A stretch of DNA of 64,000 nt from Phoebastria nigripes (lineage: Eukaryota; Chordata; Aves; Procellariiformes; Diomedeidae), in NCBI GenBank assembly GCA_035582835.1, contig JAYKAV010001887.1, positions 3,835,622 through 3,899,621 of the forward strand. Direction: 5' to 3'. Shown here in pieces: positions 25,111 through 36,427 of this stretch. A program made the translations under genes and the position numbers. The notes beneath the pieces are model-generated. The model worked only from the letters and a program-made list of their open reading frames with translations, was not told the origin of the DNA and ran no database searches. How positions within the stretch are numbered: the first letter of the stretch is position 1; each line of letters opens with the position of its first letter.

Positions 25111-28100
25111 GGCTAACCCATCATCGCAGCCCCCAGGGGCATATTGCACAAAAAGGTGTGTCCCGCATGAGAGAGCAAAGCGGTCTTAGGAGGGGAAACA
25201 AGGATTCAGCTTTTGTTTGAGTCTGCAAGTTGCCCCAGTTGGTGTCTTTGAGCTGTGTAGGCGAGAACCTTCCCAAGCAAATTTGTTTCCTTGTTTGCTC
25301 TGTGCATACCCCAGGCGTTGTGACAGCAAAGGAGACGTCCTGCTTGTCTGCGGGTCCCACCGCGTGCTGGAATGCCAACGTTGCAACTGCAAGAGTCAAG
25401 AGGCGGAGGGAAAGCAGGGGGAGGAAAAGGCTGTTCTGATAATCTAGATCCATCTGCAGTTTGCTTGCATGCACGTTAGCATAACCAGGCCTGTGACACA
25501 GAAAAAAGGTGAATTTGTTGAGTGACAGAAAAGCCCCAAGGTGCCAGAAGTCGTAGCACTAAGGGACTGTCAGCTGTGGGAACACAGGGAATGGGTGAGG
25601 GGGGCAGGTTATCTAAAAAGCAGAAGAAATGAGATGCCCCTTTGCTTGTAAATAACAGGAAAATGTCTGCAGACCACAGTGTCTCTAGTTGGCATCTAAA
25701 CAAGTAGCGTTGTTTCTTTTTTTAATGTTCTTTTTAGTTAAGCACATAAATACTTACATGTTGGCACAATTACTTACACATTGACATAAGCTAGAGACGC
25801 AATTTAATAGCAATGAAGATGGAAGAATAACTATTGCATATATCCTTTTGATTTTCCACCACTTAATGGGTAAAGCCCTAAACAGAAGACAAAGCAAATG
25901 ATAATTAGAACGTACTGCTTTACAGGATGAATTGTGAAAATGTCTCTACTGCTGCCCGCAGTGTAGCGTAAAGGTACTCGCAATAGCTTTAAATGACCTG
26001 TCTAGCTGGTAAAGCAGGGAGACTAACATAGATTAATTCACCATTTTTAGCACTTGGTATCTTGTTTAAAGCTGCTTTGCTTTAAACATCCTGCAATATA
26101 GATACACTGCCCGACTCCCTTCTTTCCCTGGGTTACTTGATGAATAACCATTCAACATTGCAGGTATCTGGAACGTGGCCTTGGCTGACTTTGGGAGAAT
26201 GGAGGTTGAGGAAAGTGGGGTTTAGAAATGCAAAATAAACTTAATTTCATACACAAAGAGCTGAATTCTGCATTGCTGAGTAGCTGATTATCATTCTTTT
26301 CCAGATCTNATGTTCTTAGTATGAGGTGGATATAAACTCAGAATAACAGACCAGAGGTTTTGTTTTATGGTAAAAGGAGATACTGGCGCTTCCCAGGGGG
26401 CTAGGATTCACCTACAAGTAACGATTCTTGAGGAAAACATTTACATGTAAAAAATAACTTGCCCAAAACTGCTTGCTCCCTACCACGAGATGGATGGGTT
26501 GGTGCTTCACCAGGCAGCATCAGAGAGATGGTAGACAATCCTGGCAGATCCTGGTCATGATTCCTGGCTTCCTCTGTTGGATAGACCTATCGTTCCATCC
26601 AATTAAAACATTTTAAAGTGTTTTTCAGCTTTGAAGCTCAGTCAGGAGAGGCTAGACATGCTCCTTGGTCTTCCAAAACCTGTGCTCGGTTGGTTTCAAC
26701 AGAGTTGCCAGGTGTCTAAGGTTTCTTCTGCTGAAGTTGAGGTGTGTTGGATAGTGGCTTAAACAGAAGGCAGTGTAGACGGCCATTGCCTTGGACAAGT
26801 CCTGGCTGCTGCATTCAACATGGCTGAACTTGTGTGGTTTGTATGACGCAGAAGTTGGCACTGATTTAAGGTTGGCCTCAAAACTGATGCTCTGGCTTCC
26901 CCACGCTGCCTGTGAGCGGGGCGCAGCCAAGGCACTGAGTTGGGGAGGGGAAATCCAGTCTTCCTGGCATATAAGCAGAACTGAAGTATGACTTATTATG
27001 CACTTCAGCTCTGTGCACAAAGCATGCTTTTTAGTGCCTTTCTTGAAGCAGGAGCTAACTCCACTTGATATCAAGCCAGTTGATGATGTGCTCGGCCGCT
27101 TCCAAGAAGGGAGGCTCCAGGCTGAATCTGGCCTCTCCTGTGCAGCTACGGGACTGCCGGGCTCACGTGTCCGTGCACCTTACTGCACCAGGGCTTGTGT
27201 CTGGAGATGCCAAGTTTGGAAAGATCAAAGATTTGCTTTTAAAATAGACCCATTGTATGCAACTCGTAATAGAAGCCTAAAAGAAGAAAAATTAATCTCA
27301 ATAATTTGTCTTAATTGTTATAGTACTTAAAGAAAAAAAATCTCTGTGCATGTGAGTGGAAGCAAGAAGAAAATATTTGGAAGTGTTTTGGAGGTCATGA
27401 GTATTGGATTGGAGCTTGTATGAATGTAATTTCTGTTGGGAGCCAAGTCTAATAGCAATGTAATTTATATGAAATATATAGCCAGGAGCTATGTCTCAGT
27501 TCCACTGAAGATAATGGTAAAACTCCAGTGTCCTCAGTGGGAGCAGGATTTGATGCCTGGAGAAACGTTTTATTATTAAAAGTTTATTAAGACTTCATAT
27601 GGAAGGGCTATCTTCCCTTGTCGTATTGTTTCATCTGTGTAGGCATAAGAGCTGAAGAACTGAACAATAGAAATAATGCTCCAAACCTTCCTTTCAGTCT
27701 GAAATTCTCAACACAATGTTGTATTGAAGGACTGTATTGAAAACATTTGGCAAATAGATTAAAATATGGTTCTTTTAGACAAAGAATCCTTGGAGCAGGG
27801 TATACAGAAGAGCTGTAATGGATTTTTATCCCCTCAAATTTTGCAGTATAATAACTCATACTGAATTACAACAGGCAACGTACACAAACAATGAGCAATT
27901 TGGCTTGTTAATTTTACATGCTTCTGTCACTGCTCCTGTAGGATTAGCTCTTCACACACCTGACGAGTCCTTCCCTTTCCTTGGTTCTGCCTGCCTGGGA
28001 TTAATCTCTCTCCGCTTTTTTTGTACGCATTTTGAAATATCTCTTATATTTTAGAATTTAAAAGAAATTTTTGGTCCATACAAACATACTTGATGACCGT

Positions 28101-29880
28101 CTCATTCCGGGAGTGTCACATATCATTTTCTTTTCATTCGCATGTACTTCAATAGCACTTTTTTATGACCTTATAGTCCTATCAAACCTGTACTGCAGTT
28201 ATGGGTATTGCTCTGTCATATCACTTCAGGGGATTGTTAATCTTATAATTAATTCCCACCATAATCTCAATTAAATGTGCAGACACCTTAGCTTTGCGCT
28301 CTTGTCTATGGAAAATGGATGGTCTCTATTATTGCACGCTGATGACTGAAAGTGCATTGCCTGCATATGGAGCTGCCGGCTGCTTTTTTAACCTTGGAAA
28401 AAGGTGCCCTGCGGTAGAAAGGTAACGCTCTGCACAAGCAGACATGTTCTGGTTTGCTTGGTTTCGGACCAGTTCTGCTGCCAGATGCGCAGGATTCACG
28501 GGGGGCTTATGCATGCAGATGAGAGAGTAAATTGGAGTTGCTCACTTAAAGGATTTCAGCAGCTCTCCCTGGGTGCTTTTCTGCATTTTTAGGCAGCTAA
28601 ATACATTTATCAACCTGACTGCTTGTCTTTGAGAAGTGGCTGACTGCTTAAACACAAAGCTAGGATATCCCTGGATGTTGGGATGGAGAATGTCTGTGAC
28701 TTGCGATGGCTGAAGGACTGTGCTGGTGATCCTATTGCTTGCAGTGGGTCGGTGCGATTGGGCTGCTGGTTTGTGGGATGCTGTTACCAACNGACATCCC
28801 GAAGACCTGCAGGACCAAAAGAGAACTTGAAAATCTGCTGTACAGCTCTTCATCTCTGTTAGAGGCTGGAGAGAGACAAATTTGTTAGTACTTCACAACA
28901 TTTTTCCTGTTAATATTTCATACGAGTAAGTTCCTGAAAGGCTTGAAAGGAGTTCTGAAAAATTACCGAGTATTAGTTGTTAACACTATTGATAGCAGTG
29001 GAAAATTCAAACTACTGAGCACTTGGGCAGGACCTGCCAAGATAAAAAGGCTGTGATTACGGGGGTGGATTTTTTTTGATGTATCTCTAGAGCTAGCCAA
29101 AGGGTTATAAGGCTGTATGACTTGTGAGAAAGCATTTCATGTTATAAGCATTTGCAGAAGAAAAGCCTGTTCCTAATCAGTTTTGAAGTCTGCCTAATTC
29201 AAAAGCAGATATTATGAAATCAAATCTGAAATGACAGCTGTGTCCATAGCTGCCATGCAGCAGGTTGTAACCTTTGCTGACGTCTTGAAAAAACAGAACA
29301 AGAGCTGATTCTTAGCTGTCAGTTCTGCTTTCCTCCTTTTGGCTGCACTTTGAGATTTCCATTGACTGCACTATTTTCCTTTAAAAACAGCCAAACTGGA
29401 AGATTTCTTATTGTGCTTCTTACTGGGTTTCTACTATTGCGTTATCAGACCCAGCAAGGTAGCTCTGTTGACATAATTTTAATTGGAAGCCATATTTATT
29501 AACTTGATATCTGGTACAGCGTGAAGGATCAGGGCCAGGGAAGACGATTTACCTTCTTGGGCTTTGTGGACCACCACGAATGTGAAGAGCAAACAGGGCT
29601 GGTTCTCAGGAGTGGTGCTGCAGCTCCCAGCTCGAGCATCACTTATCTCCAAGAAAAGCAAGCTGGAGCTGCTAAATCAGCTGCCACCTGAAAGGCACAA
29701 GCATTTAGGAAATGGGATTTGCGGAGAGAACATTTTGAAGCAATAGAAAGCACTTGAGGTCTGCTTCATCCATAGTTAAATGTCTTAGATATTTGCATTT
29801 GAAAAAGCAGCCACCCCAGGTAAAGCCTCTAGCCAGAGTCTGTTTTTAACAGCTTTGAAGTTTAATTCATATTTTCTTTT
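25111..29880. other. Gene-free DNA
   Basis: No gene recognised. A degenerate 20-bp direct repeat lies at 25751-25790 and an octamer (as ATTTGCAT) at 29791-29798. Open frames are up to 140 codons (26652-27074, minus) without family features. No transposon recognised. Confidence 0.75.
25751..25790 (+). repeat. Imperfect 20-bp tandem duplication
   Basis: Two adjacent 20-bp units both beginning TACTTACA, agreeing at about 15 of 20 positions by hand alignment. Confidence 0.6.
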
Positions 29881-29890
29881 GCAATTTTTC

Positions 29891-29912
29891 TTTTTTTTTT
29901 TTTTTTTTTTTT
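29891..29912 (+). repeat. T22 homopolymer
   Basis: Run of 22 T, preceded and followed by shorter T runs, 100 bases before the assembly gap. Confidence 0.96.
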
Positions 29913-30014
29913 CTTTTTCACCAAGGCTCCATTGTGAATGCCTGGAAGCAAACAAATATTATCCACAATGTTTCATTTTAATTCAAATTAGTCCAAAAGC
30001 CTTCATGCTTCAAT

Positions 30015-30095
30015 NNNNNNNNNNNNNNNNNNNNNNNNNNNNNNNNNNNNNNNNNNNNNNNNNNNNNNNNNNNNNNNNNNNNNNNNNNNNNNNNN
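30015..30095. other. Assembly gap, 81 N
   Basis: Eighty-one consecutive N. The size may be nominal. The right flank is a strand-asymmetric A/C tract, a context known to stop polymerases and sequencing. Confidence 0.99.
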
Positions 30096-30252
30096 AAAAC
30101 CCCCCAAACCCCAACCCCCCCCCAAAAAAAACCTGAAAAAAACTATCCAAAACCAACCCCAAAACCCACAACCTCCCTTGCTCCTCGCAAAAATCCAAAC
30201 CCAAACAAAAACCAAAGCCCAACAACAACAAAAAAACCAGCCCAATAAAACC
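30096..30252 (-). repeat. A/C-only low-complexity tract; quadruplex-like on minus strand
   Basis: About 155 bases composed almost entirely of A and C on the plus strand (short GAAA, CTATCC and CTCCCTTGCTCCTCG interruptions). On the minus strand the gap-proximal 30 bases hold runs of nine, four and six G separated by two to three T, which satisfies a G-quadruplex pattern if the nine-G run contributes two tracts. The tract probably extends into the gap. Simple sequence, not a telomere array, because units are irregular. Confidence 0.85.
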
Positions 30253-30419
30253 CCCTGTCATTTGGAGGTTGATTCCAGGTGCTAAAGTTGGGCTAGGATC
30301 AGGATACCCCAATAGCATTAAGAATTTTCTGCTGCCTCGAAGAAGTCTCTGAAGTGGATGTGTCCAGCAGAAATCTGCAATTCGGAAGACTGGCCACATG
30401 AACGTACTAAGATTTTTGT

Positions 30420-30725
30420 CCCCCAATTTCACTTTTAAATAAGACCTATAAACTTTATAGCTTTACCCAGCATTTAATGAGCTTAGCTGGAACAATAAAC
30501 TGTGGCTTATGAGACACCATGAATTAAACCTGTTTTCTTTATTTTGATCCTTTTCTTCCTATGTTACTGCTTAAGAAGGAGCAATACTCAATGGCAAGAG
30601 AGAATTGCATATAAATTGTGAGGTTTAAAGTAGCAGCAGTAGATAGCTATTTATTAATCAAGCATTAGTTATGGTAATTAAGCATTTAGGGGTAATAAAA
30701 TGTAAATGTGCTTTCAGCACAAGTT
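30420..30725. promoter_or_regulatory. Candidate conserved noncoding block
   Basis: Very dense homeodomain-type cores, for example TTATTAATCAAGCATTAG and GGTAATTAAGCATTTAG around 30651-30690, in non-repetitive sequence. Ends just before an A17 run at 30737. Strong enhancer-like texture, but conservation is untested. Confidence 0.3.
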
Positions 30726-30736
30726 GTGGTTCTTCC

Positions 30737-30753
30737 AAAAAAAAAAAAAAAAA
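30737..30753 (+). repeat. A17 homopolymer
   Basis: Uninterrupted run of 17 A. Confidence 0.96.
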
Positions 30754-31121
30754 TCTTTAAGAAAAATTGTTGCGGTAATGTTATGGCTAATATTAATTGC
30801 TGAATTTACTTGCTGTACCAGCCACTTCTTATACTAAACAGCAACTTAAGGAATTGCTTTTATTAACATATACAACATGATTTAAATTGTCTGATCTTCT
30901 GCAAGGTAAAACGTCAANTCTTTCCTGGAAGACTCTCATTTTAGCCTCCTTGCTAGTGCATCTGTTTTAAAAGGTGGTAGACAAGTTGACCCTGTTCTTC
31001 ATCTAGAGAATATATGAGCACAGAATATAGTTTGCTGGGCTCTAAAGATTGCTCTGCTGTGAAATGGGAAGTCAGACCACAAACATGCCCTTCGGGTTGG
31101 GATTTGGTGTCTGTCTTTCAG

Positions 31122-31196
31122 CAGGAACTATATGCCATCTGTTAATATTAGCGGGCTTTGTGGATGTAGAAGATAATTTGCAAAATACCGATGTAG
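31122..31196 (+). other. Candidate internal exon, 75 bp
   Basis: Preceded by the pyrimidine-rich GGTGTCTGTCTTTCAG (with a tandem NAGNAG acceptor) and followed by GATGTAG/GTGAGT. The same frame is open across it and through flanking sequence from 31049 to 31264. The central peptide is hydrophobic then acidic and matches no domain I know. Length is a multiple of three. Splice-site pairs of this quality occur by chance in tens of kilobases, so this is weak. Confidence 0.13.
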
Positions 31197-31934
31197 GTGA
31201 GTTATTCCTCACCTGTTCTCCCATCTATCTTTCTTGCATGCGTAATGCCATGTTGGCATGGTAAATGCATCTAGCTAAAGCAAAAATGTAATTATATTTT
31301 TGTAGGTAAACTTAAGTAAATAAAATTTAATTAGGAAATATTGTAAATAGAAATATCAGACACAGATAACCGTGAAGCACTTCTATGAAAAGCAGAAAAT
31401 GAGCATATGTGGTCTCGGTTGGTTAAGCAGGAATAGCCATTCAGGAACACGGAGTCCCTTGGCTGTCTGTTGTGGAGAACATGAGAAGCAGCTGCTTTTC
31501 CCCCCAGCTGATAAAGATTTTTGCTAAAGGGATGCTTTATCATGAAAACTTTGCTTCTGTATCCAAGCAACGTGGAAATGCTGGAGAGAGCTTTGTGTCC
31601 ATAACCATTGCCTGCCCCGTAAACACCCCAGGAGGGGTGGGCGAAGTCCCCATGGTGGTGCCAGGCTGTGCTGGTGGGGTCACAAAACGGGACCGAGGNG
31701 CTGAGGCTGGGAATGGCAGAGCAGCTGTGCTGGATCTGGCCTTTTTGGGAGCCTATGGCTGAAATATGGCTGTGATCGGCAGCTACACCTCTCTTTGTGG
31801 AGGACTACCATGTGAAAAATTGCAGTGATAACATAACGGTGGAAGCAAACCTCTAAGGTGGAGAAGCTGAAAGCTCAATGTTGCTGCCGAGTGCCTGCAT
31901 CCCCTTGCTGACTGGGGTTGCTCTTTCCGTGTAT

Positions 31935-32105
31935 CAGAATATTGGAGACATTAAAGAGATTTTATGGGCTAATCTATAGTTTTGATTGGCTTTAATGATC
32001 TTTGCAGTCTGTTATTTATACGCGGCATTATTACACAGCAAGCTTTGTAATGCATTAGGTCATTAACGCATTCGCTTTACAGCTTGTTGATTTTGCTGCT
32101 GAGCT
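31935..32105. promoter_or_regulatory. Candidate conserved noncoding block
   Basis: Packed with TTTTATGG, TTTGATTGGC, TTTAATGATC, TTTATACG, GCATTATTAC, GCATTAGGTCATTAACGC and similar Hox/Cdx/homeodomain-type cores, without any repeat or open frame. Sharp change of texture from the GC-richer flanks. One of the best enhancer-like stretches in the window, judged by eye. Confidence 0.3.
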
Positions 32106-33070
32106 ACCCTGTCATGGGTGTTCCTGGATATGTGCCTTGCTTCTAGATGAGTCTACTTTATTGATAAAGGCAACAAAAAATAGTAATAAANCGAGAAATC
32201 TAAAATGGCTCAGTAAGCGAGGGGGTGGCGGCTGTCTGATGCAGCTCTTTCCTTGGGACCTGCTAGGATGGGATCTCGTTTGTCCCAATCCTGGTGAAGT
32301 TGGACCTTTATTGGCTTGTTCCTGGAGAGGCTCGATTCCCTTGCAGTGGGTAACAGGACCAGACAAAAGGAATTTCTCAGTTTTATTTCTGATTCCTAGA
32401 TAATGTAATGTAAAATCCCTCAGGTGATTTGTTTTGTATAAAGCTTTATAGCCTCTTTAAATTTTTTCTGGACTTTCACTATAATTCTGAGGATGGGAGA
32501 AAGGCAAGTAAGTGTGTGACACTGCTTTCCGTGGCCAGGCTTTGCAAGGTGGATTATTGCTCATCAAATCTTGATGGAGGTGGTGTCTGCGGCAGGGAAC
32601 CCTATAGCTGTGAGATAACAGGTATGCTTCAGAAGAAGGATACAGGGTGCGGAAGGAATATCGAACTCTCCTTTGCATCCTCCCTGTGTTGGAACCGCTT
32701 CTTTTTTCTCAGCTTGGTTCTCTGCCACTGTTACCATGTGTTTCCCTTTGCTACCTTGTACCACTGGGTTGGGACTTGTCCTGTTAATTCAGACAATTTT
32801 TGCTACGTTTGTTATGTTTTATCATTAATTCTAAATTTCTTTTTTTGTAAGAAAGGTACAATTCAGAGGCTCCTGCTTTGACTTGTGCTGCAGAAATTGT
32901 TCCCCCACTGCAAAGTGTGGGGTTTTTGACACCAAAATAAACAAACCCACCTGATGTGACAAGGTTCCTTCTTAATGACTACTGCAAAAGCTTGAGTAAA
33001 AGGCATTTCAGCTGCAAAATGTTTTAGCAGGGCAGACAAGGCTGAGTGACTGAAAAGTGGAGCTTTTTAT
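32106..33070. other. Gene-free DNA
   Basis: Holds the 150-codon plus-strand frame 32429-32881 and the candidate exon inside it; nothing else recognised. The frame is cysteine- and phenylalanine-rich without a known fold. Its second half is a T-rich stretch giving a hydrophobic run. Confidence 0.7.
32539..32621 (+). other. Candidate internal exon, 83 bp, cysteine-rich
   Basis: Acceptor CTTTCCGTGGCCAG and donor GATAACAG/GTATGC bracket 83 bases of open frame. The encoded stretch of about 27 residues carries four cysteines among glycines and acidic residues, loosely like a small extracellular cysteine-rich module, but the spacing matches no family I can name. The acceptor is mediocre. Probably chance. 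Confidence 0.12.
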
Positions 33071-33180
33071 AGAATCATAGAATAGTTTGGGTTGGAAGGG
33101 ACCTTTAAAGGTCATCTAGTTCAACCCCCCTGCCAGGGGCAGGGACATCTTCAACTAGGTCAGGTTGCTCAGAGCCCCGT
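33071..33180 (-). mobile_element. CR1 LINE 3' fragment
   Basis: About 110 bp of the 3' untranslated end of an avian CR1 element, inserted on the minus strand with its 3' terminus at 33071. It is nearly identical, with only a handful of differences, to the matching part of the CR1 at 48234, so both belong to the same or closely related subfamilies. Truncated at 33180, where the family sequence would continue into the end of the reverse-transcriptase frame. No flanking duplication seen. Confidence 0.96.
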
Positions 33181-33841
33181 ATGCCAAAGGAAAGTATGTA
33201 AGTGCAAATACGTAGTGTTTCTCCAAGCTGACTCATAAAACACATGGTTGAAAGTATTGAGGTGAAAGAATTTCAGACAAGAACCCCAAGTAATGTTCAG
33301 GTGTTCAACACNGGGACTTGGTTCCATGGGTGCCGGAGTGCCGGGCAGGTGGTGAGCGTTCGGGAGAGCTGGTCCCTCTGCGGGGCTCAGGCTGGCAGCA
33401 GGGTCCTGCCTATTTGTGGGGCTGGGTTTAAACGAGGGGTGCATCTCCCTTCCCCACCCNGGCTGCCGATGCTGAGCTGCTGCCAGCGGGTGCAAGGCAG
33501 TGCTGGGGCTCTGTGCCATTGGGGTAGTTTTCATACAGTCCAATTAATTTCTGACGAGTTCCTGACTTAGGGATGGAGTTGTTATGCNCTTTAGCTTCTG
33601 ATTTCTACTCCTGGCCCTTTGCAGGTTTTCTATATTTAAGGGCATTGCTCAGTCTTTGGGAGCAGCAGATGATTTGATAGAGGCTATTTCAGTGATAAGA
33701 ATGTGTCAAAAAGGGATGCTTTCTGTGTCTCCTCCTGCGGCGGGGGTCTGACAACACCCCCCTGCTNCATAGCAGTGTTAAATCACTGAACAAATGAATG
33801 TTTTGAAATTGCATTGAGCACCCAAAAAGCCTCATAAATGT
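33181..33841. other. Gene-free DNA between two CR1 fragments
   Basis: GC-rich patch at 33330-33510 with chance open frames on both strands; several single-base N calls. Nothing recognised. Confidence 0.75.
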
Positions 33842-33972
33842 AAATCATAGAATCGTTTAGCTTGGAAAAGACCTTTAAGATTATCGAGTCCAACCATAAA
33901 CCTAACACTGCCAAGTCCACCACTAAACCATGTCCCTAAGCACCACATCTGCATGTCTTTTAAATACCTCCT
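33842..33972 (-). mobile_element. CR1 LINE 3' fragment, second subfamily
   Basis: About 130 bp matching the other common avian CR1 3'-end type, which on the plus strand has AAGACCTTTAAGAT and CTAACACTGCCAAGTCCACC. Minus-strand insertion with the 3' end at 33842. Breaks off after AAATACCTCC. Its sequence is clearly different from the fragment at 33071 beyond the shared first 50 bases, so the two are separate insertions. Confidence 0.95.
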
Positions 33973-36409
33973 GCATCCGGTTTCTATTTTTTTCCTGTCT
34001 TATAAATTAGTACAAGATGAATTTTCTGTCAAGGGCTGGAACCAGTCAGAAGCTGAAATTTTCTTTTGGTGGGAAATTCTGTCATTTCAAGGCTTATCAC
34101 CTAGAATTGGAATGAAAAGGTAAAATTATGTGAAGAAAGAAAATTACTGAAGAAATGTATGTGAATTATTCACAACTTTTTTATTATTTCAGTAAGATCG
34201 AATTATTGCCTTCCTATAATTCTGAAGTTTTAATATGATAAAATATTTTATTTCAATTACTTGAANATATATTATAGTACATTAAACATATATAAGTGGA
34301 ACAAAGTTAATATTTCAGCATGATACAAAATTTGAAATGAAATTAATTGAAANAACAAGTAAAATACAAGTTTTTGCATTTCAGAACGCAGTGAGAGTTG
34401 TCCANGTTTCTCTCTGACTTTTTTTCCTGTTTGTCTGGGATGGATGTATTGCTACAGATGGTTTCAGTTTTACAGGCATGGATCTTCTCCAGGAAAACAA
34501 CTCCATCAAAGCGTGGTCAGCAGCCCTGGTGGGGTGCCCACAGCACCTTACTCGACCTGTACAAAATGGGGCTGGAAACCAATATCTAAAGAGATGTCNG
34601 TTCCCACGGTCAGTTTGACTAGCTGATGTATTATAACCCTGAACAGATCAGGTATAAGCAATCTGCGGTTCAAAAGTAGCTGGGGTTTTCTTATATGTAT
34701 TCAGTCAACAGCTTGTAGGCATTTTGTAAGTGGATTCCGGGATTGTGCTGTTAGCTGTGTGCTGCTGCTCCACAGGATTCCAGGGGCGGTTTTTTGCAGT
34801 ATTTAATAGTAATTCATAGTATTCAAGGAATCTATGCCTGTGATGTTGGCGGAATTGCAGTGTTGTATGTGGTACCACAATTTTTAAAGTGCTTTCTAAA
34901 ACAAGTGAGGCTTATGCAATTTCTCGTTTCCTCCCTTATCTCTAATAACCCTTGAATCCGTCGACCCCTCTCAACCTGACCTGGGAGAGAGAGAGAGGCG
35001 GACAAACATTCAGTCCCCACAAGCTTAGTGAATAACTGGGTAGCGGAGAGAGAGGATGGGGAGGCAGCGGAAGTGCAGCTACGTGGGTATCGTGGCCAGT
35101 GCATCCTTTCCTTCTTTTTAGCATCTGTAGTTTACCTTGAAGCTTTTCCTTGTTCAGCGTGTGCTGCGCTCTTCCTTCAGCACCGTGAATGCACATCTGT
35201 ACGCAGAGATGCACAACAAAACGCTGTGAGACCGCAGCTCTGAGCAGTCCCACCTGGCTTGGGGTTAGTGGAGAGTAACAAAACTCTCTGCCTTTATTTC
35301 CCCCCTTTCCACTTTGGAATTGCATGAGAAAATCTTTCTTCTGGCATCTCCTGGAGGCACAGGCATCTTCAGCGGTTTGGCAGGGTTTCTCTGGATGTAT
35401 CGCATCTGCAGTTGATCCTCCTGTACTCTGGCTTCCTCTGATTAAGAGGTACGATGGGGATGCCTTGGCGAGGAGCTCACCTTGAGCGGTAAACAAACAT
35501 CTGAGAGCAGAGACGCTGCTTTAGCAGTGCCTGACAATAGGCTGTGCAAATGCCCCTTGCCGTTAGCACTTGAGGGATGCAAACTAAGCTCCGCTGGAAG
35601 AAGGGAGCTTTGTGCAGGGGAGCCAACGGGGCTGAGCCACGGACCTGCAGTCTGAGCGGTTGCCCTGCAGTGACTGTCACCCGTACAGCACATCAGCAAG
35701 TGGTGCAACTGCAAATGCTTTCACCCTTCTGAGAATATAACCTGATATGCTTGAAATGCAGCATAATTCATAAATGGAGTTATTCTGGTTAAATAAATAG
35801 CTCATTAATTACATATTATATCTCTGGTGACTAACTCTTGGGCAGAGCATGCCCATCAGTGTTATTACTGTTGCACCCTTTTAGGATAAACAGCCTCTTT
35901 GTTTTCTTCTGTTTGTCTCCTGTCCCTGAAGGGTGGGAGCTGGTGAAGGCAGACCCTGGCCTCGGCACCCTTGCCTGCTGCTGTCCCAGCCCGCACGGCC
36001 ACCGTTGTCCCTGGGGTAATTCCTCTCTGTGCCCTGTGCTGCACCTGCTTGGGCTGAAGCATCTCATGGCAAAGCACAGAGAAGGAAAGACGTAACCAAC
36101 GCCTTTGAAAGCAGCTGCTGTAAAACGCTGCAGTTCGAGAAGACAACTTTGGGGTGAGATTGAAAGAGGGAAGCAGGAGTGATGGGAATCCTGNAGAGAG
36201 GAGATGTTGTGTGTCCTGCAATGGATGGTGGCTGGTCAGATCCTCCTGGAGGGGTCCTGGGGGACTGTCTCGGACCTGGCCNAGGTGGGAAGGACTTGCA
36301 CATAGCACCGCTCTCTGCTTATCTCAGTTTCTTATGCAGCTCATGCAACGCAGTGGATGCAACGGCCAGAAATCAGGTGATGTGCAGTTGTATCCCTTGT
36401 TAGTGGTTG
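33973..36409. other. Gene-free DNA
   Basis: AT-rich to about 34400, then GC-rich patches (34940-35680, 35930-36310) with many chance frames on both strands (184 codons minus at 34942-35496). A splice-site-bracketed minus-strand segment at 35481-35593 is listed separately. No recognised gene. Confidence 0.72.
35481..35593 (-). other. Candidate minus-strand internal exon, 113 bp
   Basis: On the minus strand it is preceded by GCTCCCTTCTTCCAG and followed by CGCTCAAG/GTGAGC, with one frame open throughout and a stop immediately after the donor. The peptide has four cysteines but no known domain. GC-rich DNA here is open in several frames, which lowers its weight. Confidence 0.12.
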
Positions 36410-36427
36410 TTTTTTTTTTTTTTTTTT
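36410..36427 (+). repeat. T18 homopolymer
   Basis: Uninterrupted run of 18 T. Confidence 0.96.

Noticed and set aside
30096..30130. Telomere-like TTGGGG-style repeats on the minus strand
   Set aside because: Units are irregular and none is the vertebrate TTAGGG; simple sequence explains it.
35176..35184. TTCAGCACC, left half of an RE1 (REST) site
   Set aside because: The right half does not match at canonical or expanded spacing.
34942..35496. 184-codon minus-strand open frame
   Set aside because: GC-rich, overlapped by frames on both strands, no recognisable product.
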